Source: an uncultured Clostridia bacterium | GTDB lineage: Bacteria > Bacillota > Clostridia > TANB77 > CAG-508 | DNA: 40,744 nucleotides | Assembly (NCBI GenBank): GCA_947631225.1 | Contig: CANRKM010000003.1 | Location: 1 to 40,744, forward strand | Reading direction: 5' to 3' | In this document: piece by piece, positions 16,905 through 25,241 of the stretch | How positions within the stretch are numbered: position 1 is the first letter of the stretch | Layout: the number at the start of each line of letters is the position of its first letter | Notes under the pieces: generated by a model | The model's database searches: none | Told to the model about the DNA's origin: nothing | What the model saw: the letters and a program-made list of their open reading frames with translations, nothing else | Translations under genes and position numbers: made by a program

Positions 16905-17387
16905 TTACTCACATTCTAACTTTAATAATCTACTATTATGCTTGTCCAAAGTTCGCTCTATTGAATTAAATTTGCTATTATATTCCTTAATTTTATCTGA
17001 ATTAACTTCATGTGCATCAAATAAAGCTCCAATTTTATCAAGAACATCATTTTCTAGTCTAGCTACATTTTGCCTTAAATGTATTAATTCATCTGCTATC
17101 TTTGTAATCTTTGAATCATGTTCACTTAGCTTTTTGTTTATTTCTTTTAACATTGAAGTATGCTCTTTTAGTATTGAATCATGTTCACTTAGTTTTTCGT
17201 TTACTCCTTTTAGCTGCTCATTCATTGACAATAATAGATTATCTCTTTCTTCTTGTGTCATCTTGAACTCTTTGAATTGTTCGTTCATTGACAATAATAG
17301 ATTATCTCTTTCTTCTTGTGTCATCTTGAACTCTTTGAATTGTTCGTTCATTGACAATAATAGATTATCTCTTTCTTCTTGTGTCAT
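16905..17387 (-). CDS. Coiled-coil protein with three tandem 21-aa repeats
   Basis: 160 aa. The first 63 residues are three copies of a 21-residue unit beginning MTQEERDNLLLSMNEQ; units 1 and 2 are identical and unit 3 diverges in its last five residues. The rest is a long predicted coiled coil rich in KLSEHDS and heptad leucines. There is no signal peptide or membrane segment. A strong ribosome site (AAAGGAGGT) precedes the first ATG; each repeat also starts with an in-frame ATG, but only the first has a ribosome site. Function unknown. The repeat number is likely to vary between strains because the DNA units are nearly identical. Confidence 0.8.
   Translation of the reverse strand: MTQEERDNLLLSMNEQFKEFKMTQEERDNLLLSMNEQFKEFKMTQEERDNLLLSMNEQLKGVNEKLSEHDSILKEHTSMLKEINKKLSEHDSKITKIADELIHLRQNVARLENDVLDKIGALFDAHEVNSDKIKEYNSKFNSIERTLDKHNSRLLKLECE
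17199..17387 (-). repeat. Three 63-bp direct tandem repeats
   Basis: Units 17325-17387, 17262-17324 and 17199-17261; the first two are identical in the bases I compared and the third differs near its end. In-frame within the coiled-coil gene. Confidence 0.9.
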
Positions 17388-17530
17388 TTTTTACCTCCTT
17401 TCTTGTTTTTTATATTATATATTCGTTGAAAATAAAAGTCAAGAAAAATTCATCGCAAAATTCGACAAATTTCTCTTGATTTTTTTATATATAACTTATA
17501 TACTTCATTATTCTTTTTCTATTCTTTTTT

Positions 17531-18592
17531 CTATTCTTCTTCATCTATTTCTTCTTCGTCATCTGTTTCTGGTAATTCTTCTCCAAGGCTTTGTTCAAAT
17601 GCTTTTTCAAAGTTTTCTCTAACTTTCTTTTCTACTTCATCCATTACTTTTGGATTATCTGTTAAATATTTTTTAACATTTTCACGTCCTTGCCCAATTT
17701 TTTCTCCATTGTAACTGAACCATGATCCACTCTTTTCTATTATGTCTAGGTTTACTGCCATGTCTAATATATTTCCTGATTTTGAAATTCCTTCATTATA
17801 GATTAAATCAAATTCTGCTTCTCTAAATGGAGGTGCAACTTTATTTTTTACTACCTTTACTTTAACTCTATGACCTATTACTTCACCATTTTGTTTAATT
17901 TGTTCTATTCTTCTTATGTCTAATCTAACAGATGCATAAAACTTAAGTGCACGACCTCCTGTTGTTGTTTCTGGATTTCCAAACATTACCCCTATTTTTT
18001 CTCTCAATTGGTTTATGAATATTAAAACTGTTTTTGATTTGTTTATTGCTCCTGCAAGTTTACGTAATGCTTGTGACATTAATCTTGCTTGTAGTCCCAT
18101 ATGCGAATCTCCCATATCTCCATCTATCTCAGCTTTTGGAACAAGTGCTGCAACTGAGTCTACAACTACTACATCTAATGCACCACTACGAACTAAACTT
18201 TCTGTAATTTCTAAAGCTTGTTCACCTGTGTCTGGTTGCGATACTATTAAATTTTCTATATCTACTCCTAATTTTTTTGCATGAACTGGGTCTAACGCAT
18301 GTTCTGCATCTATAAATGCAACTTCTCCTCCAAGTTTTTGTGCCTCAGCTATTGCATGTAATGCAAGTGTTGTTTTTCCAGAAGATTCTGGACCATATAT
18401 TTCTACTATTCTTCCTCTAGGTAAACCTCCTATTCCTAAAGCAATATCTAAAGCTAAAGCCCCTGTTGGTATTGCTTCTACTTCCATTGCTTTGAATTCA
18501 CCTAGTCTCATTACTGAACCTTTTCCAAATTGTTTTTCTATTTGGCTTAGTGCCACATCTAATGCTTTTCTTTTTTCATTATTTTCTGACAT
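17531..18592 (-). CDS. recA: Recombinase RecA
   Basis: 353 aa, full length. Walker A is [16 protein letters not shown], Walker [13 protein letters not shown], and the L1/L2 loops are visible ([39 protein letters not shown]). The C-terminus is acidic ([10 protein letters not shown]). RecA forms filaments on single-stranded DNA for homologous recombination and triggers LexA cleavage. A consensus sigma-A promoter lies just upstream. No GAAC-N4-GTTC LexA box was seen there, so SOS induction may use another site or be absent. Confidence 0.98.
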   Translation of the reverse strand: MSENNEKRKALDVALSQIEKQFGKGSVMRLGEFKAMEVEAIPTGALALDIALGIGGLPRGRIVEIYGPESSGKTTLALHAIAEAQKLGGEVAFIDAEHALDPVHAKKLGVDIENLIVSQPDTGEQALEITESLVRSGALDVVVVDSVAALVPKAEIDGDMGDSHMGLQARLMSQALRKLAGAINKSKTVLIFINQLREKIGVMFGNPETTTGGRALKFYASVRLDIRRIEQIKQNGEVIGHRVKVKVVKNKVAPPFREAEFDLIYNEGISKSGNILDMAVNLDIIEKSGSWFSYNGEKIGQGRENVKKYLTDNPKVMDEVEKKVRENFEKAFEQSLGEELPETDDEEEIDEEE

Positions 18593-18633
18593 TTTTTATC
18601 CTCCTTAAAATTAAACTTTTGTTTGTTGGATTT

Positions 18634-18662
18634 ATTATATACAGCAAACATTTTTTTGTCAA
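18634..18662 (-). promoter_or_regulatory. Consensus sigma-A promoter of recA
   Basis: Minus strand: TTGACA (18662-18657), 17-base spacer, TATAAT (18639-18634), about 42 bases before the recA start. Both hexamers are perfect. Confidence 0.85.
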
Positions 18663-18705
18663 TACTTTTTTATTATATTTTTTACAATTCTAATAATATA
18701 AAATT

Positions 18706-20304
18706 TTAATCTGTATACCACTCATCAATTTTATAAAATAAATTATACCAATTTGCTTTAACTTCTCCTATTAGATTAGTGTTTTTAATTACTAATATTT
18801 TATTTCTTGCAATTCCTATATAAGGTACTTCTTCATTATATATTTCATATAGCCTTCGATATTTTGCTTTTAATTCATTTTCATCTGAGAGATTTCCAAT
18901 ATAATTCATTATTTCTTTTACTTCTGAATTAGCGTAATTTGCATAGTTTTTGCTTCCAAAATATGAATTTAAATCTGGTGCTATTGGTTGCTCTATACTG
19001 CAAAGTAGCATATCATAATTTTTATTGTTTAAATATGAATTGTATTCTGAATCACTTGCATATATAATATTTATAAGTATTCCTTGCTCTTGAAGTTGAT
19101 TTTTTATATCTTCAGCAGCTTTAGTTCTTGCTGTATCTTTTGCTCTTACTATTAGATTTAACTGTATTGAGTTTGTCCTATAATTTATATCTTTTTGCCA
19201 AATTCCTTTTCTCAACTCCCATCCAGAGGCAGATAATAAATTATTTTTTTCTTCTATACTGTAAAAATTTTCTTCTACTTCATTATCTGAAAAAAACAAA
19301 GTACTAAGCGGAAAATTTGTGGATTTATATATATTTCCATATGAATTTGAAATTACTCTATTTTTATCAATACTTGCTCTTATAGCTTTTCTTATATTCA
19401 CATCTGATAAAATTGAATTATTGGTATTTAAAGCTAAAAATACAAACTCTTTTCCTTCAACTTCTGTTACATCATAACCAATCGTTCCAATATAATCTTG
19501 ATATAAAGGATTTTGAGTTGAAATTAAATCTATACTTCCCATTTTAAATGCATTATACAATTCTGCAACAGTTGAATATAAATTAATAGTTATTTTTTCT
19601 ATTATAGATTTTTTTTCTTTATTCCACCAATCTGCATTTTTTTCTAAAACAATAGTATTGTTTGTTACTTCTGAAATTTTAAATCTTCCAGTTGTTACAG
19701 GTGCTATATTTTTTTCCGTATTCCAAAAATTGCTTCCGGCATAATATTCATTACTTAATATAGGAAAATTTAAATAATATTCAAAATTTTGCACCTCTTT
19801 TAATAGTATTATTCTTAGTGTTGTATTGTCAATTATATCTACTTCTTCTATATCCTTTACATTTTGAGCATATACAGAACTTGCATTCTCGTCTTTTAAT
19901 CTATCTATTGTAAATTTTACATCATCACTCGTAAATCTATTTCCGTCTGACCATTTGATGCCTGACTTTAACTTTACAATATAAGTTTTTTCTGAATTTT
20001 TAGCAATTTCTTTAGCTAAAGAATATTCTATTTTATAATCTTCGGTTATATTTATAAGAGATTCATAAATAAGTTTATCAATATCTTGAACTTTTTTATT
20101 AGAAGTAATTATAGGATTAATTGTATCAAATTCGGATATTGCTAAAGTCATTTCTGTTCCTTTTTTTACTTCTTGAACAGATGAACTTGATGTAGTGTTA
20201 TTTTCGTTATTATTTCCGTTTTGAATTTTTACTCTATAAATAGCAAAAGCCATAATAACTACAATGAATATAATAAATATATATCCAAAAATATTATTTT
20301 TCAT
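18706..20304 (-). CDS. Oligopeptide ABC transporter substrate-binding protein (family 5)
   Basis: 532 aa. The N-terminus has one membrane helix (FGYIFIIFIVVIMAFAIY) and no lipobox cysteine, so it is probably anchored by this helix and not as a lipoprotein. The family 5 signature is visible as LKSGIKWSDGNRFTSDDVKFTIDRL, split here as KLKSGIKWSDGNRF and TSDDVKFTIDRL, followed by GRFKISEVTNN and a C-terminal DLNSYFGSKNYANY region. It binds peptides or similar ligands at the outer membrane face. No permease or ATPase genes are adjacent, so it is an orphan binding protein, possibly serving a distant Opp transporter or signalling. Confidence 0.87.
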   Translation of the reverse strand: MKNNIFGYIFIIFIVVIMAFAIYRVKIQNGNNNENNTTSSSSVQEVKKGTEMTLAISEFDTINPIITSNKKVQDIDKLIYESLINITEDYKIEYSLAKEIAKNSEKTYIVKLKSGIKWSDGNRFTSDDVKFTIDRLKDENASSVYAQNVKDIEEVDIIDNTTLRIILLKEVQNFEYYLNFPILSNEYYAGSNFWNTEKNIAPVTTGRFKISEVTNNTIVLEKNADWWNKEKKSIIEKITINLYSTVAELYNAFKMGSIDLISTQNPLYQDYIGTIGYDVTEVEGKEFVFLALNTNNSILSDVNIRKAIRASIDKNRVISNSYGNIYKSTNFPLSTLFFSDNEVEENFYSIEEKNNLLSASGWELRKGIWQKDINYRTNSIQLNLIVRAKDTARTKAAEDIKNQLQEQGILINIIYASDSEYNSYLNNKNYDMLLCSIEQPIAPDLNSYFGSKNYANYANSEVKEIMNYIGNLSDENELKAKYRRLYEIYNEEVPYIGIARNKILVIKNTNLIGEVKANWYNLFYKIDEWYTD

Positions 20305-20510
20305 TTTTACCTCTTTAAATTAAAAACTATATTGGTAATTATATAATATTTTTATAAAAAGTCAAGAAATTAATGGTCTTTTTGTTCGAAAAGAAAAAAA
20401 TAGTAAATTTTAAAAGTAAATTCCAAAATTAATATATAAAATTAGAAATAAACTTTACACAAAGTAAAATTTGTAAGATTAAGTTCTAAATGATATTATT
20501 TTGATATAAA

Positions 20511-20567
20511 AATGAACCCTCCATAATTAAACTTTTTCGTTTAATTAGGAAGGTTCCGCTTCATTTA
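20511..20567 (-). terminator. Hairpin terminator after spoVS
   Basis: GAACC(CT)CC plus TAATTAAAC pairs with GTTTAATTA plus GG(AA)GGTTC around a T-rich loop; a T-run follows on the minus strand. The third member of the hairpin family also present near 3.7 and 12.3 kb. Confidence 0.75.
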
Positions 20568-20587
20568 TTACATAGCCTTATTTATAC

Positions 20588-20851
20588 TTATTTTCTTGAT
20601 TCCACAATAAGTTTAATACCAGTTCTATCTTCTCCTTCAACTTCAACTTCAGCAAATGCTGGTATACATACTAAGTCTACTCCGGCTGGTGCTACAAAAC
20701 CTCTTGCTATAGCTACTGCCTTTATTGCTTGATTTAGAGCTCCTGCTCCGATTGCTTGCATTTCTGCTTTTTGTGATTCTTTAATCAATCCCGCAATAGC
20801 TCCTGCTACTGAATTTGGGTTTGATTTTGATGAAATTTTTAAAATTTCCAT
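20588..20851 (-). CDS. spoVS: Stage V sporulation protein S
   Basis: 87 aa, the standard size. It begins MEILKISSKSNPNSVAGAIA and has GAGALNQAIKAVAIARGF and an RTGIKLIVE end, all typical of SpoVS. This small Alba-like protein affects the stage II to V transition and coat and cortex assembly, and is often highly expressed. It has its own sigma-A-like promoter and an AGGAGG ribosome site and lies downstream of dpaA on the same strand. Confidence 0.97.
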   Translation of the reverse strand: MEILKISSKSNPNSVAGAIAGLIKESQKAEMQAIGAGALNQAIKAVAIARGFVAPAGVDLVCIPAFAEVEVEGEDRTGIKLIVESRK

Positions 20852-20903
20852 TTTCTTTTGCCTCCTATAATTTTATTTTTTTTGTTGCAACTTTTATATT
20901 TTT

Positions 20904-20932
20904 ATTCTACAACTTTTATATAAATTTGTCTA
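20904..20932 (-). promoter_or_regulatory. Sigma-A-like promoter of spoVS
   Basis: TAGACA (20932-20927), 17-base spacer, TAGAAT (20909-20904), about 50 bases before the start. Confidence 0.55.
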
Positions 20933-20967
20933 TACTTTTTTGGTAATTTTTTCCATTTTTCATCGCA

Positions 20968-21852
20968 TTATTCGACTTTTTTCGACCTTTCTTCAAGAAT
21001 ATTGTAAATTGTTTCCTTTATAAATCTGGCTGATGTTGTTGGTGCAACTTTACCAGGAAGTGCCAAAGCCCATACGAATTTTAACCCCATATTAATAGCT
21101 TTTTTACTATCAATCCCACCCGGACTTGATGCTAAGTCTATAAGCAAAACATCTGGATCCATATGTTTCAATTCTCTTTCTCCAATTATTGTTTGGGGTA
21201 CAGTATTTATAATTATATCAAAATCTTTTAAATCATAAAGCATATCATTTATATTTAAGCTTTTATAACCATAAGCTTTTATCCAAGCCAAATCTGAAAT
21301 TTTCCTTGCACTACATGTTACATTGCTAGATAATAAACTAAATTTATTAGCAACTATTTTTGCAACCCTTCCAAATCCTAAAATTAAAACTCTACTACCT
21401 TGCAAAATATTGTCAGTATTTTCTATTGCAACTTTTATTGTTCCTTCAGCTGTAGCTATAGTGTTTAAAATTGCAAGTTCCTCTCTTTGCATAACATCAA
21501 ATACATCTAAATATTTGTCTTTTAGTTTTTCTTTTATAGAGTCAATTATATTTCCTCCCATAAATATTTTGGTTTTATTAGATTTAATTAAATCTTCTAT
21601 TAAAATTTTATTTTCTGAAAATGGAGTATTTATAATTTCTCCATTACTAGAAAAAGGAATAGGTGCAATAATAACCTGTGCTTTATCAATAGCTGTTTTA
21701 AGCGAATTACATTTTTCAATTCCTTCATCATCCAAAATTTCATCAGAATCTTCTTGAGCAAATGAATAAACTTTATTTCCATCATCAGATAACATTTTAG
21801 CTAATCTAACGCTTCTTAAATCTCCACCTAACACTAAAAATCTATGTTTCAT
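20968..21852 (-). CDS. dpaA: Dipicolinate synthase subunit A
   Basis: 294 aa. The N-terminus FLVLGGDLRSVRLAKMLSDDG and the dinucleotide-binding segment GSRVLILGFGRVAKIVANKF identify DpaA, the NAD(P)H-binding subunit that with DpaB oxidises dihydrodipicolinate-related intermediates to dipicolinic acid in the mother cell. LIDLASSPGGID and LALPGKVAPTTSA near the end are typical. It starts after AGGAGGAT. Its partner dpaB is about 12 kb away on the opposite strand. A CATA-type -10 (CATAATTTTA) lies about 80 bases upstream but is not convincing as a sporulation promoter. Confidence 0.95.
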   Translation of the reverse strand: MKHRFLVLGGDLRSVRLAKMLSDDGNKVYSFAQEDSDEILDDEGIEKCNSLKTAIDKAQVIIAPIPFSSNGEIINTPFSENKILIEDLIKSNKTKIFMGGNIIDSIKEKLKDKYLDVFDVMQREELAILNTIATAEGTIKVAIENTDNILQGSRVLILGFGRVAKIVANKFSLLSSNVTCSARKISDLAWIKAYGYKSLNINDMLYDLKDFDIIINTVPQTIIGERELKHMDPDVLLIDLASSPGGIDSKKAINMGLKFVWALALPGKVAPTTSARFIKETIYNILEERSKKVE

Positions 21853-21939
21853 AAGAATCCTCCTATATTATTATTATATAAATAATTTTATTTTTTAAAC
21901 CTAAAATTATGCTAAAAAATATTTTTAATAAAAGCTCTA

Positions 21940-22132
21940 AAAAGGGTACGGATATAATTAATTTAAAGATAAAAAATGTGCGACCAAAGAGTATATTAAA
22001 AGTTCTTAACTAAAATGAACTGAGGAAGCGCGAAGAATGTAGCGAGAGGCTCGGTTTATTTTAGTTTAGAACTTTTATATGCTCGTAGGAAAGCCATTTT
22101 TATCTGCAAATTAATTATATCCGTACCCTTTT
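21940..22132. repeat. Large nested palindrome, copy 3 (different core)
   Basis: Outer arms 21940-21964 and 22108-22132 are perfect for 25 bases (AAAAGGGTACGGATATAATT start) and continue imperfectly. Inner arms AAAAGTTCT(T)AACTAAAAT and ATTTTAGTT(T)AGAACTTTT enclose a GC-rich core containing GAAGCGCGAAGAATGTAGCG. The architecture is like copies 1 and 2, but the core is different. It lies between mrnC and dpaA and could also terminate transcription. Confidence 0.8.
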
Positions 22133-22150
22133 AAATATTTCTTATAATTA

Positions 22151-22558
22151 TTAATTTATAATATATTTTTCTATTATTTGTTTAATCCTTTCATATTTTT
22201 TAGTTAAATACAAATACCCTATTAATCCCTCAAAAGCAGTAGAATATGTATATTCTTCTATATTAGAATTCTTTGGTAAATGATGATTATTGGCATTTCT
22301 TGCCCTTCTTACAATATTTTTTTCTTCTTCTGTTAAATCCTCATAAAAGTTTTTTAAAAAATTTGCTTGTGCTCCTGCTTTTACATATTTTATTGCATTT
22401 ATATGCAACTTATTAGTATTAAGTTTAGTTGTCTCAACTAAATAGGTTCTAATGTAAAGTTCATAAATACAATCTCCAACATAGGCCCATACTAAAGGTG
22501 GCATTTGATTTATATCTTGAGATTCTTTTTTTATTGGCATAAATTCTTCTATATTCAA
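22151..22558 (-). CDS. mrnC: Mini-ribonuclease III
   Basis: 135 aa. An RNase III catalytic domain without a double-stranded RNA binding domain: PPLVWAYVGDCIYELYIRTY contains the acidic catalytic segment, followed by RRARNANNHHLPKNS and TAFEGLIGYLYL with the second acidic residue. It processes 23S rRNA precursors in Gram-positives. It lies 3 bases after rbgA, fitting a ribosome-assembly operon. Confidence 0.95.
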   Translation of the reverse strand: MNIEEFMPIKKESQDINQMPPLVWAYVGDCIYELYIRTYLVETTKLNTNKLHINAIKYVKAGAQANFLKNFYEDLTEEEKNIVRRARNANNHHLPKNSNIEEYTYSTAFEGLIGYLYLTKKYERIKQIIEKYIIN

Positions 22559-22561
22559 TTT

Positions 22562-23471
22562 TTACATCCTTTCTACTTTTTCAATAGTTATCTTTCCAAT
22601 TTTACCAGATCTAAAATCATCTATTATTATTTTTGAAGTTTTTTCATCATCAATTTTTCCGCCTGATAAAATACATCCTCTTTTTCTTCCAATTTCCTGC
22701 ATAATTTCATATATGTTTATATTTTCAGGTTCTTGTCTTAAAAGTATTTCTTTTACATAATCTCTACTTAATTTATATCTTTCCAAAACATTTTCTTCAT
22801 AATTATCAAGTAAAAATTTTAGTAATTGATAAGCAATTTCAATATTTGGAAGTATTTCATCTTTTATTGCTCCACAAAATGATAAATTTAAAGCTACCTC
22901 CTCGCTTCCAAACTTTGGCCATAAAACACCTGGTGTATCCAATAACTCAATTTTATCATTTACTCTAATCCATTGTTTTTTCCTTGTTACGCCTGGCTTA
23001 TTTCCAACTTCTAAACTTGTATTTTTAGAAACTTTATTAATAAAAGAAGATTTGCCTACATTTGGAATACCGAAGTACCATCGCTCTTATCTTTTTGCCG
23101 ACTCTTCCTTTTTTTACATATTCTTCTAGTTCACTTTCTTTTAATTTTTCTACATTTTCTAAAACTTCATTTATCCCTTTTCCAGTATTACAATCAACAG
23201 GTATAGCTGTCTGTCCGTTTATTTTAAAATATTTTATCCATAAGTCATTTTGTTTTTTATCTGCCAAGTCACTCTTGTTTAAAATTATAATTTTATCTTT
23301 ATTTATTGTAATTTCTGCTATGTCTGGATTTTGACTAGATACTGGAATTCTACTATCTAAAATTATAATTACAATATCTATTAACTTTAAATCTTCTATA
23401 ATTTGTTTTTTCGTTTTTGCCATATGTCCTGGATACCAGTTAATGTTTGGCAAATTTTGTTGATTTTCCAT
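22562..23471 (-). CDS. rbgA: Ribosome biogenesis GTPase RbgA/YlqF, read through one CGG +1 shift
   Basis: About 302 aa after bridging the shift at 23070-23072. A circularly permuted GTPase for late 50S assembly. The start NINWYPGHMAKTKKQI is diagnostic. Order of motifs: G4 LNKSDL, then G1 at the shift, then G3 DTPGVLWPKFG. In the zero frame the G1 loop is lost (MVL-R-YSKCRQ); +1 reading restores MVLGIPNVGKSSF, an intact phosphate loop, followed by GNKPGVTRKKQWI. RbgA is essential or nearly so in relatives, so a true null mutation is unlikely. The next gene downstream is mrnC. The shifted glycine is a conserved G1 residue. Confidence 0.93.
23069..23072 (-). other. In-frame CGG +1 frameshift site 5 (rbgA, GTPase P-loop)
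   Basis: Zero frame: GTA CTT CGG T. Skipping the C gives GTA CTT GGT ATT CCA AAT GTA = V-L-G-I-P-N-V-G-K-S, the conserved G1 motif. Confidence 0.93.
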
Positions 23472-23560
23472 TTATATCACTTCCTTTTAATTTCAAATAC
23501 ATCAAATTTACTATACAAAATACTTCTTATTACTTCAATACTTTTAATATTCTACCACAA

Positions 23561-23591
23561 AAGCAAGCAATTTTCAACTAATTGCTTGCTT
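23561..23591 (-). terminator. Hairpin after the small membrane-protein gene
   Basis: AAGCAAGCAAT (23561-23571) and ATTGCTTGCTT (23581-23591) are perfect 11-bp arms; on the minus strand only a short T-run follows, so termination strength is uncertain. It separates the membrane-protein gene from rbgA. Confidence 0.6.
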
Positions 23592-23604
23592 ACATAAATT
23601 ACAA

Positions 23605-24088
23605 TTAATAATTTCTATATTGATTTTTATCTGCTCTTTCATCTAATTTTCTATCATATTTCTCTTCTTGGAAAAACCAATCTGTTTTTTTGTCTTTTGG
23701 ATCCTTTGCTGTAACTTTATTAAATAATAAATTTAGTAATACGCAAACTGCTAGAATAACACCTATAAATGAAACAAATCCATTTTGCATAACACTCATA
23801 TCTAATGTTTCACCTGCCATTAGTGTTGGAAAAATATTAGCCAATATATATCCACCAAAATAATACCCATATGAAACTAAATATATAATTCCACCGAATT
23901 AACATTCTTCTTAATATTAAAATCATACATAATATTGCGACAAATAATAATATAATCTCAGTTGTATAGTTAAATACAATAAAACCTCCAAAATTCTTTT
24001 CATATTGTGCTTGAAATGCAACAATTACTCTAAATATCCAAAAGAATATCATAAAAATAACAAGTAACCATGATGATAAACTTTTCAT
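23605..24088 (-). CDS. Conserved four-helix membrane protein, read through one CGG +1 shift
   Basis: About 160 aa after bridging the shift at 23894-23896. N-terminal helix SSWLLVIFMIFFWIFRVIVAF, a second after NYTTEIILLFVAILCMILIL, a third restored by +1 reading (MLIGGIIYLVSYGYYFGG) and a fourth FIGVILAVCVLLNLLF. The C-terminus is soluble: DKKTDWFFQEEKYDRKLDERADK. I recall proteins with this start and DKKTDWFxxxxxDRKLDERADKNxYR end as one continuous chain in related Firmicutes, which supports joining the two halves. Function unknown. It lies between DUF1292 and rbgA. Confidence 0.8.
23893..23896 (-). other. In-frame CGG +1 frameshift site 6 (membrane protein)
   Basis: Zero frame: TTA ATT CGG T. 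Skipping the C gives TTA ATT GGT GGA ATT ATA TAT = L-I-G-G-I-I-Y and joins two ORFs into one four-helix protein. In the zero frame the helix breaks and ends soon after. Confidence 0.85.
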
Positions 24089-24151
24089 ATTTTTTTCTAC
24101 CTTCCTTTTTTCATATTTTTTATTTGATTTATTAATACATTATTAAATATA

Positions 24152-24186
24152 TAAAAAACTCAGGCAACTTTTATTGTCGCCCAAGC
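24152..24186 (-). terminator. Terminator after the DUF1292 gene
   Basis: On the minus strand GGGCGAC and GTTGCCT pair (with G-U) around an AT-rich loop, then GAGTTTTTTAT. Lies directly after the stop at 24190. Confidence 0.7.
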
Positions 24187-24189
24187 TTC

Positions 24190-24504
24190 TTACTCTTCAC
24201 CGTCGACAAAGTCGAACTCATCTTTAAATTTATCTTTAAAAATATTAAATACTTTCATCAATGTTTCTTCATTATCTACACTAACATAAGATTCTTCTTC
24301 ATTTTCCACATCTGAATCATCAACCCTAAGTATAACTACCTCTCCTTCATCTTCTTCGCCTTCTTCTAAAACTGGTAACAATACTACATAATGTTCTCCC
24401 TCTAATTCTACTAAATCTAAAAATTCAAACTTAACAGCATCTCCATTTTCATCATTTAAAGTAATTATATTATCTAATTCTTCTCCATCAAAATTTTCTT
24501 CCAT
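24190..24504 (-). CDS. DUF1292 / YrzB-family protein
   Basis: 104 aa, very acidic. LNDENGDAVKFEFLDLVELEGEHYVVLLP followed by an EEGEEDEGEVVILRV segment is the DUF1292 pattern (in the split form DENGDAVKFEFLDLVELEGE and YVVLLPVLEEG). The family has no known activity. It regularly follows ireB and ruvX in Firmicutes, as here, and is thought to be linked to cell-envelope or stress physiology only by context. Confidence 0.9.
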   Translation of the reverse strand: MEENFDGEELDNIITLNDENGDAVKFEFLDLVELEGEHYVVLLPVLEEGEEDEGEVVILRVDDSDVENEEESYVSVDNEETLMKVFNIFKDKFKDEFDFVDGEE

Positions 24505-24552
24505 TTTTTTCTCCTTTCAATATTTTTTATCTTTAATTTTAAAAACTTTATA

Positions 24553-24975
24553 TTATAAATTTTTTTGTCTTTCCAAGTATGTTTCTAAAATATATACTGC
24601 AGATATAGTATCTACCATATTTTTCTTTTTATGCTTATTTACTCCCAAAAAATTCATTGTTTTATGAGCTTGAACTGTTGTAAGTCTTTCATCAATGTAA
24701 TCAATTGTTATTTTATTATATTTACATTTTAATTTATGAATTAACTGTTCTGTAATCTCCATTCTCTTAGATACTGAACCATCCATATTATATGGCATTC
24801 CAACTATAATCTTTTCAATTTCATATTCTTGCATTAATTCATCTATCTTTTTTAAAATTACTTTATCATTACCATTGGAATAAATGGTACCTAATCCTTG
24901 TGCAGTTATACCTAGTTCATCTGATAAAGCAAAGCCAGTTCTAGTATCTCCATAATCAATAGCTAGAATTCTCAT
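24553..24975 (-). CDS. ruvX: Putative Holliday junction resolvase / pre-16S rRNA nuclease RuvX (YqgF)
   Basis: 140 aa, RNase H-like fold. [16 protein letters not shown] carries the first catalytic aspartate, [12 protein letters not shown] the second motif, [13 protein letters not shown] the third and [14 protein letters not shown] the last. YqgF proteins process the 5' end of pre-16S rRNA; resolvase activity has also been proposed. Its start overlaps the ireB stop by 4 bases (ATGA type), so the two are coupled. Confidence 0.95.
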   Translation of the reverse strand: MRILAIDYGDTRTGFALSDELGITAQGLGTIYSNGNDKVILKKIDELMQEYEIEKIIVGMPYNMDGSVSKRMEITEQLIHKLKCKYNKITIDYIDERLTTVQAHKTMNFLGVNKHKKKNMVDTISAVYILETYLERQKNL

Positions 24976-25229
24976 TTTTCATCAATTCCTATATAATATT
25001 TTACTAATTTCTCAAGAAGCTCATCTCTTTCAATATATCTAATTTTTGTTCTTGCGTCTTTGTAATTCGTTATATAGGTTGGGTCTCCTGATAAAATGTA
25101 ACCAACAATTTGATTTATTGGATTATATCCTTTTTCAACTAATGCTTCATATACATCTTTTAATAGCTTTTTACTATCAATATTTTGATTTTTTTCTACC
25201 TTGAAAAACATTGTTTTATCTAAATCCAT
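24972..25229 (-). CDS. ireB: IreB-family regulatory phosphoprotein
   Basis: 85 aa. The start [14 protein letters not shown] carries the threonine that the IreK/PrkC-type kinase phosphorylates in the family; [20 protein letters not shown] and [13 protein letters not shown] are hallmark segments. In enterococci IreB restrains cephalosporin resistance by controlling peptidoglycan synthesis. The ireB-ruvX-DUF1292 order is classic for Firmicutes. Confidence 0.95.
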   Translation of the reverse strand: MDLDKTMFFKVEKNQNIDSKKLLKDVYEALVEKGYNPINQIVGYILSGDPTYITNYKDARTKIRYIERDELLEKLVKYYIGIDEK

Positions 25230-25241
25230 TCTTCTCCCTCC

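Noticed and set aside
17199..17387. Tandem repeats as a CRISPR array
   Set aside because: Units are adjacent with no spacers, in-frame within a coding gene, and no cas genes are present.
18593..18705. LexA (SOS) box upstream of recA
   Set aside because: No GAAC-N4-GTTC-type dyad is present around the promoter.
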